Under the pieces are notes generated by a model. It had not been told where the DNA came from. It saw only the letters and a program-made list of their open reading frames with translations, and did no database searches. From NCBI GenBank assembly GCA_012841565.1, contig DUUM01000314.1, positions 1 through 64,000 of the forward strand: 64,000 nt of DNA, in the 5' to 3' direction. The translations under genes were made by a program, and so were the position numbers. Every line of letters starts with the position of its first letter. The first letter of the stretch is position 1. Source of the DNA: Candidatus Epulonipiscium sp. GTDB lineage: Bacteria > Bacillota_A > Clostridia > Lachnospirales > Cellulosilyticaceae. Below, piece by piece: positions 35,898 through 44,100 of this stretch.

Positions 35898-35949
35898 CTT
35901 TGTGGACAGTCCCCACTCTGCTCTAGTGCAGTGGGGACTGTCCACAAAG
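35898..35949. repeat. GGGACAGTCCC palindrome, copy 1
   Basis: Twenty-base perfect arms (CTTTGTGGACAGTCCCCACT and its complement) surround a 12-base loop, CTGCTCTAGTGC. Related elements occur at 36685-36738 and 37685-37741, sharing GGGACAGTCCCC stems and a CACT..CTAG.G loop. This looks like a REP/MITE-type dispersed palindrome. It also could terminate transcription on either side. Confidence 0.85.
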
Positions 35950-35956
35950 ATTTATG

Positions 35957-35985
35957 TTTACGTGTGGGATATGGAGTGCTATAAT
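35957..35985 (+). promoter_or_regulatory. Promoter of the DUF1275 gene
   Basis: TTTACG (35957-35962), 17 bases, then a perfect TATAAT (35980-35985) on the plus strand. Transcription would start near 35992, about 32 bases before the ATG. Confidence 0.65.
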
Positions 35986-36023
35986 TTATAGTTGAATTAC
36001 TACATAAGAAAGGTCTTGGGAGT

Positions 36024-36713
36024 ATGAATAAGTTAGGTATTAAATTTTTTACACCTATTAATTTGATTGGTTTTGTTCTTGTGGTTATGGCGGGGTGGAT
36101 TGATACGATTAGCTTGATGATTTTTTTGGATAAGCGGACTTCTTCTATGACGGGCCGGGCTGCAAAATTAGGGCTACTAATATTTAATAGAGATACTATG
36201 GCTGTGGATTTTGTATTGTTAATCATCCTATCATTTATTGTAGGTGCTTGTATTTCCACCTTAATTACTAGAAAAACAGGGTTAACAGGTGGGCTATCTT
36301 TTACAAGTTTAATGCTTGTTGTCACTACTTTTACCAGTCTTAAAACAGGTATGCATCTTTCTGTTATAAGCATTCCTATGGCCATGGGTGGGTTAAATGC
36401 TGCAACTAGTCTAACGGCTATTGACCGAACTACCCATTTAACAGGTGCCTCTACGGATATCGGGATCAATCTAGCTAAAGGTAACTGGAATGGTGTTGTT
36501 TTTTGGTCTCTACGCTGGATAGGATTTGTACTTGGAACCCTTATTTCTCTTAAGGTTATTCAGCTTTATAACGCCACTATCATAAGCCGCTCATTTCTAC
36601 TGTTGCTTCCAGCCACAGTTATTATTTTAACTGGTATTATTCAAAAACTTACTATTGACGTACCTCTTCTAGAAGATGCAGCTAAGAGAGGGACAGCCCC
36701 CACTCTACCCTAG
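36024..36713 (+). CDS. DUF1275 (YoaK-like) membrane protein
   Basis: This 229-aa integral membrane protein has six or so hydrophobic segments (FTPINLIGFVLVVMAGWID, AVDFVLLIILSFIVGACIS, GLSFTSLMLVVTTFTSL and others) and the family's small-residue motifs AMGGLNAATSL and HLTGASTDIGINLA. The function of DUF1275 is not established. It is one of the few plus-strand genes here and stands alone between two palindromes. Its last codons (RGTAPTLP, stop) are supplied by the second palindrome. An opposing frame at 35855-36469 is its antisense shadow. Confidence 0.9.
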   Translation: MNKLGIKFFTPINLIGFVLVVMAGWIDTISLMIFLDKRTSSMTGRAAKLGLLIFNRDTMAVDFVLLIILSFIVGACISTLITRKTGLTGGLSFTSLMLVVTTFTSLKTGMHLSVISIPMAMGGLNAATSLTAIDRTTHLTGASTDIGINLAKGNWNGVVFWSLRWIGFVLGTLISLKVIQLYNATIISRSFLLLLPATVIILTGIIQKLTIDVPLLEDAAKRGTAPTLP

Positions 36714-36738
36714 TGAAGCGGGGGACTGTCCCCCTCTT
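36685..36738. repeat. GGGACAGTCCC palindrome, copy 2, overlapping the DUF1275 stop
   Basis: AGAGAGGGACAGCCCCC and GGGGGACTGTCCCCCTCT form imperfect arms around CACTCTACCCTAGTGAAG. The element encodes the last eight residues and stop of DUF1275 and reaches the stop of the DUF6897 gene on the other strand, so it separates two convergent genes and can act as their terminator. Confidence 0.8.
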
Positions 36739-37034
36739 TACACTACTTTAATACTTTGAACAAATTCTGCATTTATAATTTCTATGGCTTTACCATTCTT
36801 AGTTTCAAGCTCAATCCAATTTTCTTTTATATCAATTATTTTACCTTTCACATAAACTCCAAATTGACCAGTTGATATCCTGCAATTCTTTCCTATATAT
36901 TTTTCAAGCATCTCATTTGTCATAACACTTTTCCCCTTTCTATTTCTCATTTTTGTAATTAATAGTTTTCTGAACATGTTCTGCTGTGATAATATGCTGG
37001 CAAATATTATGATCATTAGCATTGTTGAGCTCAC
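36738..37034 (-). CDS. DUF6897-like small protein with a hydrophobic N-terminal extension
   Basis: The C-terminal 61 residues (from MTNEMLEKYIGKNCRIS) form a small beta-rich domain seen in clostridial DUF6897 proteins: GVYVKGKIIDIKENWIELETK. A GTG at 37034 with an excellent ribosome site (AGAGGTGATATATAA) adds 37 residues with a hydrophobic stretch (TMLMIIIFASILS) and a basic patch, like a membrane anchor. An internal ATG at 36923 also has a GGGG ribosome site, so long and short forms may both be made. Family identity is moderately sure; function is unknown. Confidence 0.7.
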   Translation of the reverse strand: MSSTMLMIIIFASILSQQNMFRKLLITKMRNRKGKSVMTNEMLEKYIGKNCRISTGQFGVYVKGKIIDIKENWIELETKNGKAIEIINAEFVQSIKVV

Positions 37035-37056
37035 TTATATATCACCTCTTTTGTGT

Positions 37057-37647
37057 TTACACTTTATCAAATAGTAGGGACTTAATCACGGCAAAATATT
37101 CTCTTGCATATGATTTAAAAACAACTGTCGGTGGAATCTTCCCCGGCAAACCATAAGGCACCATGCCTAAGCGGTTGGCCAATATTTTTGCTCTAAAAAT
37201 ATGATATTTATTACTGGCTATGAGTACCCTCGGGTTATCCTTATTATTTATTTCTTTGATTTTATCCAAACTAAAGCTTAGATTTTGAAACGTATTGGTA
37301 GATTTGTCTTCTAAAATAATGCGGCCTTTAGCAATCCCACGCTCTAGCAAATACTCACTCATGGCGTAGGCCTCAGAAAACTTCTCATTAAGTCCTTGTC
37401 CCCCTGAAACGATTACTTTCATATCTTTGTTTTCTTCTAAATACTTGTGGGCTACCTTAAGTCTCTCTGTTAGGGACGGTGATGGCACATCCCAGTATAA
37501 TCCTGCTCCCAAGACAATCAAATAATCCACTTCCTGGTGGGTCTCTATTTTATTTCCTACCACAATAATGAATCCCTCAACGATAATCACTGATGCCAAT
37601 AATACCGAACATAACACAATGATTCCCTTATATATCTTTTTTCTCAT
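37057..37647 (-). CDS. YdcF/SanA-like (DUF218) membrane-anchored protein
   Basis: This 196-aa protein has one N-terminal membrane helix (GIIVLCSVLLASVIIVEGFIIV) and a DUF218 domain: YLIVLGAGLYWD, MKVIVSGGQG, EAYAMSEYLLERGI and EDKSTNTFQNLSFS. Family members act at the envelope, and SanA is linked to barrier function and lipid-carrier traffic, but no reaction is proven. It lies 23 bp upstream of the DUF6897 gene in the same direction and probably shares its transcript. Confidence 0.9.
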   Translation of the reverse strand: MRKKIYKGIIVLCSVLLASVIIVEGFIIVVGNKIETHQEVDYLIVLGAGLYWDVPSPSLTERLKVAHKYLEENKDMKVIVSGGQGLNEKFSEAYAMSEYLLERGIAKGRIILEDKSTNTFQNLSFSLDKIKEINNKDNPRVLIASNKYHIFRAKILANRLGMVPYGLPGKIPPTVVFKSYAREYFAVIKSLLFDKV

Positions 37648-37684
37648 AAGTACACCTCATTTGTATATCCATTATACCCCAAAA

Positions 37685-37741
37685 TCACGAATAGGGACAG
37701 TCCCCACTTCATTGTACTAGAGTGGGACTGTCCCTATTCGT
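37685..37741. repeat. GGGACAGTCCC palindrome, copy 3
   Basis: CACGAATAGGGACAGTCCC and its exact 19-base complement surround a 19-base loop, CACTTCATTGTACTAGAGT. It lies five bases past the spoIIIAH stop and probably also ends that operon. It shares its core with the elements at 35898 and 36685. Confidence 0.88.
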
Positions 37742-37746
37742 GGCCC

Positions 37747-38595
37747 CTAGTTTTTCAAAGGACTGATTTTAATTTGGCTTGTGGCATATCCGGTCTTACG
37801 TCTAACGATATCTTCGATTTGAGCAATGTCAGCTTCTTCAATCTTTTCTCTATTGATTACAACATCTACGTCATTGTCACTCATTCTTACGAAAACTTCT
37901 TTGAAGCCTTTGGCTTTTAGGAGTGATTCAATAGCGCTTTCTTTTTCAATGCGTTCTTGAAGGGTAATAAGATTGGTTGCTGCACTTGATTTTGAGTCTT
38001 TGTCTAGGGTGCCACTGCCAATACATTCTGATAGCATTTCTATTTGTTCGGAACGTTTTTGCTCCCTATCCATTTTTGCTTCTACAAAATAGTTAACATC
38101 ATAGGAATTGCTAACAAGGACGACTTCTTCATTATCAACAGATTTTGGGTTTGCTTTAGCCATAGCATCTTTATTTTCAGCCATCATTTTGTCTTTAAGT
38201 GACATGATAATATTGCCTTGTGGCAGTTCGTGTGTTGTTTGGTCTTGGCCTAAACTATTTTCTGCTATTCCTTCTTCCACTAAGCCTTCTCCCGCCACCC
38301 CTTCCTCTACTAAAGCTTCCTTACCTGCTATTTCACCCTCAGCTGTTAGTCCCTCTTCCATAGGATCATCAGGTGCTAGTGTATCAATATCTGCAAATTC
38401 ATAGGTTGTAAAAAAATCATCATAATTTTCATCGATAGCTTGTGCGCCATCTACACCTGCCGTGATTTTTTCACCATCTCCCTCAAAGGTTGGTTGGACT
38501 GCGTTTTTATTGTCTGTAAAATTAAGGTAGGCTGCGATTGATACCATAAAAACAAGTGCGGTTATAATGATTTGATTTCTTTTAAATACGAACAT
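37747..38595 (-). CDS. spoIIIAH: Stage III sporulation protein AH
   Basis: SpoIIIAH is the mother-cell partner of SpoIIQ in the channel across the two forespore membranes. The 282-aa protein has an N-terminal membrane helix (QIIITALVFMVSIAAYLNF) and a C-terminal ring-forming YscJ/FliF-like domain (SDNDVDVVINREKIEEADIAQIEDIV). Between them is an unusually acidic, Gly-rich linker with repeats (LVEEGVAGEGLVEEGIAE, about 95-112). It ends the spoIIIA operon before a palindrome. Confidence 0.95.
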   Translation of the reverse strand: MFVFKRNQIIITALVFMVSIAAYLNFTDNKNAVQPTFEGDGEKITAGVDGAQAIDENYDDFFTTYEFADIDTLAPDDPMEEGLTAEGEIAGKEALVEEGVAGEGLVEEGIAENSLGQDQTTHELPQGNIIMSLKDKMMAENKDAMAKANPKSVDNEEVVLVSNSYDVNYFVEAKMDREQKRSEQIEMLSECIGSGTLDKDSKSSAATNLITLQERIEKESAIESLLKAKGFKEVFVRMSDNDVDVVINREKIEEADIAQIEDIVRRKTGYATSQIKISPLKN

Positions 38596-38610
38596 ATTTA
38601 TTCCCCCTTA

Positions 38611-39237
38611 TTATTTTTTTAGCGTTTGCAATTGGTGAACAGTTACTCTATGTGCTGGGATTCCAAGTAGTATTTGGGCGGACTCCGCTATGGATTGTTT
38701 AACCTCACTATTGCCTGCTCCTTGTGCTATGACAAGAACCCCTTGTATTTCAGGCTGTTTTTCTTTAATCACAACGGGCTCGTTACCTGAGGCAACGTTT
38801 AGGTTTTGCATAACAATTTTTGCCTGATCTTCATAGTTACTGACCTGTCTTGTGCCACCATCTGTATCTTCTTCTACTGTCGTTGCGGTCTGACTTGTCA
38901 CATCTTGGGCTAAAATTATTTCTTTTCCATATGTAATCGTAATCATTACTTCAACTTCACCAACTCCTTGCATCTTTTTTAAAATAGCTTTCAACCTTTT
39001 TTCCATTTCTACTTCATAAGATTCGCTATCCTTAGCCTCTAGGCTACTGCTAGCAACAGCTACTGAAGTTCTAGGCTCTAGCGTGTTATTAGCTACCCCT
39101 TGATCTGGCGTTTTAAGCTGGCTACTTACAATAAGAAGCATCATCCCAAGTACTAGTAAACCTAGTATCTTATAAATTGTTTTTTTGTCCCGCTTGTCTT
39201 CTGGTAGTAATTTGCCTAGTATTTTCAAATTTATCAC
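38611..39237 (-). CDS. spoIIIAG: Stage III sporulation protein AG
   Basis: This 208-aa membrane protein forms the large ring of the SpoIIIA-SpoIIQ complex on the mother-cell side. It has one membrane helix (IYKILGLLVLGMMLLIVSS) and a ring-building motif domain: MQGVGEVEVMITITYGKEI, then IQGVLVIAQGAGNSEVKQSI. A serine/threonine/glutamate stretch between them matches the family's extra beta-insertion. It is 4 bp after spoIIIAF. Confidence 0.95.
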   Translation of the reverse strand: MINLKILGKLLPEDKRDKKTIYKILGLLVLGMMLLIVSSQLKTPDQGVANNTLEPRTSVAVASSSLEAKDSESYEVEMEKRLKAILKKMQGVGEVEVMITITYGKEIILAQDVTSQTATTVEEDTDGGTRQVSNYEDQAKIVMQNLNVASGNEPVVIKEKQPEIQGVLVIAQGAGNSEVKQSIAESAQILLGIPAHRVTVHQLQTLKK

Positions 39238-39241
39238 CTCT

Positions 39242-39859
39242 CTAGGAATTCTTTTGTACTATAATATTTATATTAACGTCGGACAAATTATAGAAGTCAA
39301 TTAAGCAAGTTTTTATTTTTTTTTCAATTTGTCCCTCTATTTGATCCGCACTATAACTTTCAACCTGTTTGGTACCTATTTTGATTTTTGGTATTTGAAT
39401 TATTTTGTTATTAGTCTTTTCGGCGCGCTGCTCTACAGTTATATGAATGGTTATAATTTTCCCAAATTCATCTGAATCTGTATCTTGATCAAAGTCAATA
39501 TCTAAATCTAAAACAGCTACTTTCTCACTTTTTTCAATGACATCTGTCATTTGGGGAATTATTTTTTCTTTGTAACTATCTAAGATGATATCTTTTTGTG
39601 CTTCTAAATATTGGCCACTTTGTCTTTGCATAGAGGTGCTTTCAATATCCGTTTCATATCTTTTTAAAATATCCGTGTAATCTGGCTTGTTTTTAAAAAC
39701 TAATGTATTAATGGGGGCTAAAATGGTAATAATAATAATAAGACCTAGTACCATCTTTATATATTTCTCAAAATTCCCGTTTGGCATGATGAGATTAATA
39801 AAACTAGTAAATATAATAATCATTGCAATGCTCTGGGTGTACTGTGATATGGCCTGCAC
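39242..39859 (-). CDS. spoIIIAF: Stage III sporulation protein AF
   Basis: The 205-aa protein has two N-terminal membrane helices (SIAMIIIFTSFINLIMPNG and MVLGLIIIITILAPINTLVF) and a soluble domain with a ring-building fold at the C-terminus, ending SDVNINIIVQKNS. It is an accessory membrane component of the SpoIIIA channel. It follows spoIIIAE by 48 bp. Confidence 0.93.
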   Translation of the reverse strand: MQAISQYTQSIAMIIIFTSFINLIMPNGNFEKYIKMVLGLIIIITILAPINTLVFKNKPDYTDILKRYETDIESTSMQRQSGQYLEAQKDIILDSYKEKIIPQMTDVIEKSEKVAVLDLDIDFDQDTDSDEFGKIITIHITVEQRAEKTNNKIIQIPKIKIGTKQVESYSADQIEGQIEKKIKTCLIDFYNLSDVNINIIVQKNS

Positions 39860-39907
39860 CGTAGGCTCCCCCTATCCATTATGTTATCTGATGATCTACC
39901 ACACTAT

Positions 39908-41074
39908 TTACTGCATCATGGCTGTAATATTACTAACCCCTACTAAAATAAGCATATTTAATATAAACAACACCATAACAGTCGTTAGGGTGCCTAGTAG
40001 GTATCCCGTTGCCCGGCCCATGCCCTCCATGCACTGTGCCACCCTTTTATTTGATATAGGTTCTATTATCGCTGCTGTAAGCTGATAGGCCACCATACAT
40101 AGTAGTACCTTGATTAAGGGAATGGTACAAATCAGCAGTAACATTATAATAACCCCTACAGTATAAGAGTTTTTTACGATAACACCGCAGTTCATAACCA
40201 AGTCAACGGTTCCACTTAAAGCTTCCCCTACTACAGGTACAAATGCGGACGTCATACTTTTGGCTGCTTTGTTGAGAGTTCCATCCACAAAAGGGGCTGT
40301 TAGGCCCTGAATTCCCATAATCCCTACAAACAGTGTAACAATCCCAGTTAAAATCCATTTGATGAGGGAGTAAGCCAGTTCTACCAGGGCATCTATTTTA
40401 AAGTCTTCGCTTAGGTTACTTACAATCTGTAAAACGGATACAAAGAAAACCAGTGGTAACACAGCATTTTTTATAACGGCTGTCCCTATTTGAATGGTTG
40501 AGATGACCAGTGGCTGAAAGATGCTTCCACTTGCAATATTGCCTGTGGATATTAACAAGGTAACCATGACAGGTATTGAGGCCTGCATAATAGTAGCCAT
40601 TTGTTCAATAGTCCGATAGGCTATGTTCATAGATACCATGAAGGATTCCGTAAGGGCCAGGATTAAGACAATATAGCACATATAAAAGGCTACCTCTGAT
40701 GTGGATTTACTGCCAAAGGAAGCACTAAGGGTTGATAGCACCGTACAAAAAATCGCAAGGATTATTAATCTCCCCATCAAGCTAATATACACGTTCATCT
40801 CCCCAAAAGTTAGGGTCATCAGTCCTTTTATTAATTTTATTGGACTTAAACTTTGTTTACCTGTCACCATATCTATCATGGTCTGTTTGATATCAAATTG
40901 GTTTAAATAGGGGTTTTCTTCTTCCTCTTTTATTTGATCTATTGCCTTGTTAGGTTCTGATAAATCAAGCACATTTATTTGTTTATTGATAATAGAGTCA
41001 ATGGATTCGTCTGCAAATAAGGGGGTCCATATGATTACTAAGCACATCATCGTCATAAAAATAACTTTTTTCAT
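39908..41074 (-). CDS. spoIIIAE: Stage III sporulation protein AE
   Basis: This is the largest membrane subunit of the SpoIIIA complex (388 aa), with a signal peptide (IFMTMMCLVIIWTPLFA), a short extracytoplasmic part and seven or so membrane segments. The conserved centre GLTAPFVDGTLNKAAKSMTS is present, together with FVPVVGEALSGTVDLV. It probably forms an export or transport unit of the feeding channel. Confidence 0.96.
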   Translation of the reverse strand: MKKVIFMTMMCLVIIWTPLFADESIDSIINKQINVLDLSEPNKAIDQIKEEEENPYLNQFDIKQTMIDMVTGKQSLSPIKLIKGLMTLTFGEMNVYISLMGRLIILAIFCTVLSTLSASFGSKSTSEVAFYMCYIVLILALTESFMVSMNIAYRTIEQMATIMQASIPVMVTLLISTGNIASGSIFQPLVISTIQIGTAVIKNAVLPLVFFVSVLQIVSNLSEDFKIDALVELAYSLIKWILTGIVTLFVGIMGIQGLTAPFVDGTLNKAAKSMTSAFVPVVGEALSGTVDLVMNCGVIVKNSYTVGVIIMLLLICTIPLIKVLLCMVAYQLTAAIIEPISNKRVAQCMEGMGRATGYLLGTLTTVMVLFILNMLILVGVSNITAMMQ

Positions 41075-41131
41075 TTGTCACCTCATTTAACTATTTCAAA
41101 ATCTTGTTCCTACCTGATTTTCCGAGCAAAT

Positions 41132-41518
41132 CTACCCAAGCATACTTGTTATTAAATCCATAAGGGCTAAGATTACTGGCGCTGACGTTGCTAAGATCAT
41201 GACCTTGCCTGCAAATTCTATTTTAGATGCGATGGCACTCTCTCCAGCATCCTTACATAGTCCCGAGCCAAATTCTGATATATAGGCAATCCCAATAATC
41301 TTAAAAACTATTTTAATATAGGGCGTACCTACATTTGCTTTCTCCCCTAAGTGACTTGCCGTATCAAAGATGCCAGATAACTGTGTAATGATAAAAAACA
41401 TAATGATTAGGGAAGTGGCAAATCTTATATAAAAGCTCCATGTTGCGTCTTGTTTTCCTACTGTTAGTGATAATATGGTTGCTATAATGCCAATACCAAT
41501 TATTTCAACAATCCCCAA
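41132..41518 (-). CDS. spoIIIAD: Stage III sporulation protein AD
   Basis: A 128-aa membrane protein with four helices, including VEIIGIGIIATILSLTVG and FATSLIIMFFIITQLSGIF. The family motif EFGSGLCKDAGESAIASKIEFAGK is clear. It is a small integral component of the SpoIIIA complex, 12 bp after spoIIIAC. Confidence 0.95.
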   Translation of the reverse strand: MGIVEIIGIGIIATILSLTVGKQDATWSFYIRFATSLIIMFFIITQLSGIFDTASHLGEKANVGTPYIKIVFKIIGIAYISEFGSGLCKDAGESAIASKIEFAGKVMILATSAPVILALMDLITSMLG

Positions 41519-41530
41519 TGCTAATCACCC

Positions 41531-41725
41531 CTAAAATATAAATAGTGTTTGGATCGCTTCAAAAAAACGACTAATATACTGTACTAGCCATAAAAAAACA
41601 AGAATCGTTCCAGCTAAAGCTACAAAAAATGCTTCTTCATCCCTGCCACATTTTTTTAAAATAATATTGAGTATGGAAACCATCAGTCCCATTCCAGCAA
41701 TTTTAAATATGATCATCGTATCCAT
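41531..41725 (-). CDS. spoIIIAC: Stage III sporulation protein AC
   Basis: A 64-aa protein with two membrane helices (IIFKIAGMGLMVSILNIIL and AFFVALAGTILVFLWLV) separated by the conserved loop KKCGRDEEA. The length is typical. It forms part of the mother-cell membrane base of the SpoIIIA channel. Confidence 0.95.
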   Translation of the reverse strand: MDTMIIFKIAGMGLMVSILNIILKKCGRDEEAFFVALAGTILVFLWLVQYISRFFEAIQTLFIF

Positions 41726-41812
41726 TTATTTGCATCCTCCTTAGGATTTTTTATAGGGATTTTATTGAAAACCTTTTGTATGGTTCATGATAAAGTTCTC
41801 TTAAGTATTTGC

Positions 41813-42334
41813 CTAGAACAACAATATACATAACAAGCATCCACCTAGCATCCCAAGACTTCTGTACAAGCGCCCATTTTTATCCTGTTGCTTGTCTAAT
41901 CTTTTAATCTGGCTTTCAATATATCTCAAGGTGATTTCTATATTTTTCTTTTGCATTTCCTTATCCAGGTACCCCAGAGTTTGTCCAAAGGATAAAAGGT
42001 TTTTAACGTCATCTTCTTCTAAATAAACAAAGGCCCTCTGGCTTTTAATCGCCTTTTCCCAAAGAATTGAAATACTTTCACCCGTTTTAGTTTCTATTAG
42101 GGCTAGGAGTTCTTTAAAGATAGCATTAATTCTAGTATTATTTTTCTCTATTATTTCTTTCAGGGCCATTGGCAAAGGGGTAACCGAGTAGCTAACTTCA
42201 CTGTGAAGCATATGTAAAATCTTTCTAAGGCCCTCTAGGTCTTCTATGCGGAGTATCTTAAGTCGATCGACATACCACCCTAGGATCGTGGCACTTATGA
42301 GAATACAGCCCATTCCAATGGTTTTAATAATCAT
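41813..42334 (-). CDS. spoIIIAB: Stage III sporulation protein AB
   Basis: This 173-aa protein is related to type II secretion F proteins. It has membrane helices at both ends (IGMGCILISATILGWYV and LGMLGGCLLCILLF) and a helical middle with the conserved LHSEVSYSVTPLPMALKEI and SFGQTLGYLDKEMQKKNIEIT. It probably pairs with the ATPase SpoIIIAA. An 87-bp gap with no visible gene separates it from spoIIIAC. Confidence 0.95.
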   Translation of the reverse strand: MIIKTIGMGCILISATILGWYVDRLKILRIEDLEGLRKILHMLHSEVSYSVTPLPMALKEIIEKNNTRINAIFKELLALIETKTGESISILWEKAIKSQRAFVYLEEDDVKNLLSFGQTLGYLDKEMQKKNIEITLRYIESQIKRLDKQQDKNGRLYRSLGMLGGCLLCILLF

Positions 42335-42353
42335 CTTTTACCTCCTTTTCCAT

Positions 42354-43328
42354 CTAGGATACGACCTTACAATCTTCCAGTGTCCCACCATCCAATATGG
42401 TTTCTATAGTCCCTGGCCCTTTTCTGGCTGATATACATATAATCCGCTCAAAAAAGTGCTTTTCAATCATTTGTTTTAAAACGGGCTTGCTCATAATATC
42501 CTTTAATGTGCTACCGTGAACCGTACATACTATTTTTACCCCTGCATTTAGGACTTCTTCGATGGCAAATAAGTCTTCTTTTTTCCCAATCTCATCAACT
42601 GCTATAAGATCGGGGGACATAGAGCGTAGTAGCATAAGCATGCCGTCTACTTTGGTGCAACCGTCTAACACATCAGTCCTGGGGCCTATACTGTTTTGTG
42701 GAACCCCTTTGTAGCACCCAGCTATTTCAGACCGCTCATCCACAACGCCTACTGTCATGCCATTTTTCAAAGCAGACCCCTGACTTATTTGACGGATTAA
42801 ATCTCTCAGTATGGTTGTTTTACCGCACCTTGGAGGCGAAACAAGTAAGGTATGATAAATCATATCGTGAGTCTTATAGATATATGGCAAGATTTTATCT
42901 GCAGAGCCAATAATTTCATGGGCTACTCTTATATTCATGGCACCTACATACCTGATGGATTTAATTTTTTGATTTTCAATTATTACTTTACCTACAATGC
43001 CTACTCTGTGACCCCCTTCGAGTGTAATATAGCCTTGCCTAAGTTCCTCTTCAAAGGCATACATAGAATATTGGCTCATCATTTCAAGGGTATTGTTAAT
43101 ATCTTCCAACGTGGCTATAATTGCTTCTTTTAGATCCTTGGTGTAGGTTCCGTCTGACTTAATAAAAATCTCTTGCTGATCCTTAACGACAATAATAGGT
43201 TGGTTGATACGAATTCTAATTTCATAAATTAAATTAAATTCTTCTGCGACAAGTTTATTAAAGATGGTCTTAAGCCTTATGCCTAAGGCACTTATAATTG
43301 TTTCTTTTATAGACATGGTACGCTTCAC
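42354..43328 (-). CDS. spoIIIAA: Stage III sporulation ATPase AA
   Basis: SpoIIIAA (324 aa) is a GspE/VirB11-like ATPase that powers or assembles the SpoIIIA channel. Walker A is reduced to SPPRCGKTTILRD (about 165-177); VVDERSEIAGCYKG and DLIAVDEIGKKED follow. GTG at 43328 is preferred because AAGGAGG lies eight bases upstream; the ATG at 43346 has no site. It heads the eight-gene operon. A terminator 70 bp upstream isolates it from efp. Confidence 0.96.
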   Translation of the reverse strand: MKRTMSIKETIISALGIRLKTIFNKLVAEEFNLIYEIRIRINQPIIVVKDQQEIFIKSDGTYTKDLKEAIIATLEDINNTLEMMSQYSMYAFEEELRQGYITLEGGHRVGIVGKVIIENQKIKSIRYVGAMNIRVAHEIIGSADKILPYIYKTHDMIYHTLLVSPPRCGKTTILRDLIRQISQGSALKNGMTVGVVDERSEIAGCYKGVPQNSIGPRTDVLDGCTKVDGMLMLLRSMSPDLIAVDEIGKKEDLFAIEEVLNAGVKIVCTVHGSTLKDIMSKPVLKQMIEKHFFERIICISARKGPGTIETILDGGTLEDCKVVS

Positions 43329-43398
43329 TAGCAAGTCCTCCTTCATGAGTTTTCTATTATTATATATATGATAGGCTGTCCTATTTTAGAACAAAAAA

Positions 43399-43428
43399 AG
43401 CAGAGACTTATATAACTTAGTCTCTGCT
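43399..43428 (-). terminator. Intrinsic terminator after efp
   Basis: AGCAGAGACT and AGTCTCTGCT form a 10-bp stem with a 10-base loop, followed on the minus strand by TTTTTTT. It ends the efp transcript before spoIIIAA. Confidence 0.92.
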
Positions 43429-43454
43429 TCTTATGATTAACTATTTTAGAATGC

Positions 43455-44012
43455 TTACACGCGTCCTAAATAATCTCCTGATTCTGTATCAACTCTAATT
43501 TTCTCACCTTGCTCGACAAATAAAGGAACCATTACTCTAGCACCTGTTTCAACGATTGCTGGCTTTGTTCCGCCTGATGACGTGTCGCCTTTAAATCCTG
43601 GTTCTGTTTCTGTCACTTCAAGTTCTACTGTAAGAGGAGGTTCAATACCAAATACACTTCCTTTATACATAAGCACTTTAACCATTTGGTTTTCTTTAAT
43701 AAACTTTAACTCGTCCTGAACGCTATCTGCATCTACTGCAACTTGCTCATATGATTCTACATCCATAAAGTGATACATATCACCATCACCATATAAGTAT
43801 TCCATATCTTTACGATCTATGTGAGCTTTTGGCATTTTTTCACTTGGACGGAATGTTTTTTCAATCGTTCCACCTGAAATAATGTTTTTGATTTTACAAC
43901 GAACAAACGCTGCACCTTTACCTGGTTTAACATGTTGAAATTCTAAAACTTGAAAAACATGTCCGTCATATTCTATCGTAACTCCGTTTTTAAAATCGCC
44001 TGCTGAAATCAT
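43455..44012 (-). CDS. efp: Elongation factor P
   Basis: EF-P (185 aa) rescues ribosomes stalled at polyproline. Three beta-barrel domains of the usual size are present, and the tip loop reads [10 protein letters not shown] with Lys32, the position that is modified (5-aminopentanol in Bacillus). The C-terminal signature [12 protein letters not shown] is intact. The gene follows a peptidase gene and has its own downstream terminator. Confidence 0.98.
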   Translation of the reverse strand: MISAGDFKNGVTIEYDGHVFQVLEFQHVKPGKGAAFVRCKIKNIISGGTIEKTFRPSEKMPKAHIDRKDMEYLYGDGDMYHFMDVESYEQVAVDADSVQDELKFIKENQMVKVLMYKGSVFGIEPPLTVELEVTETEPGFKGDTSSGGTKPAIVETGARVMVPLFVEQGEKIRVDTESGDYLGRV

Positions 44013-44100
44013 GTTTATATACCTCCTAATAAGATTGTCTTCCCTATTTTAAACTAAATTCGTCATTTTTTCAATCTTTAAATTTAAAGCTATCCTGCAT

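Noticed and set aside
35855..36469. 204-codon minus-strand frame opposite the DUF1275 gene
   Set aside because: The plus-strand frame has a promoter, ribosome site and clear membrane-protein family features; the minus frame is its antisense shadow.
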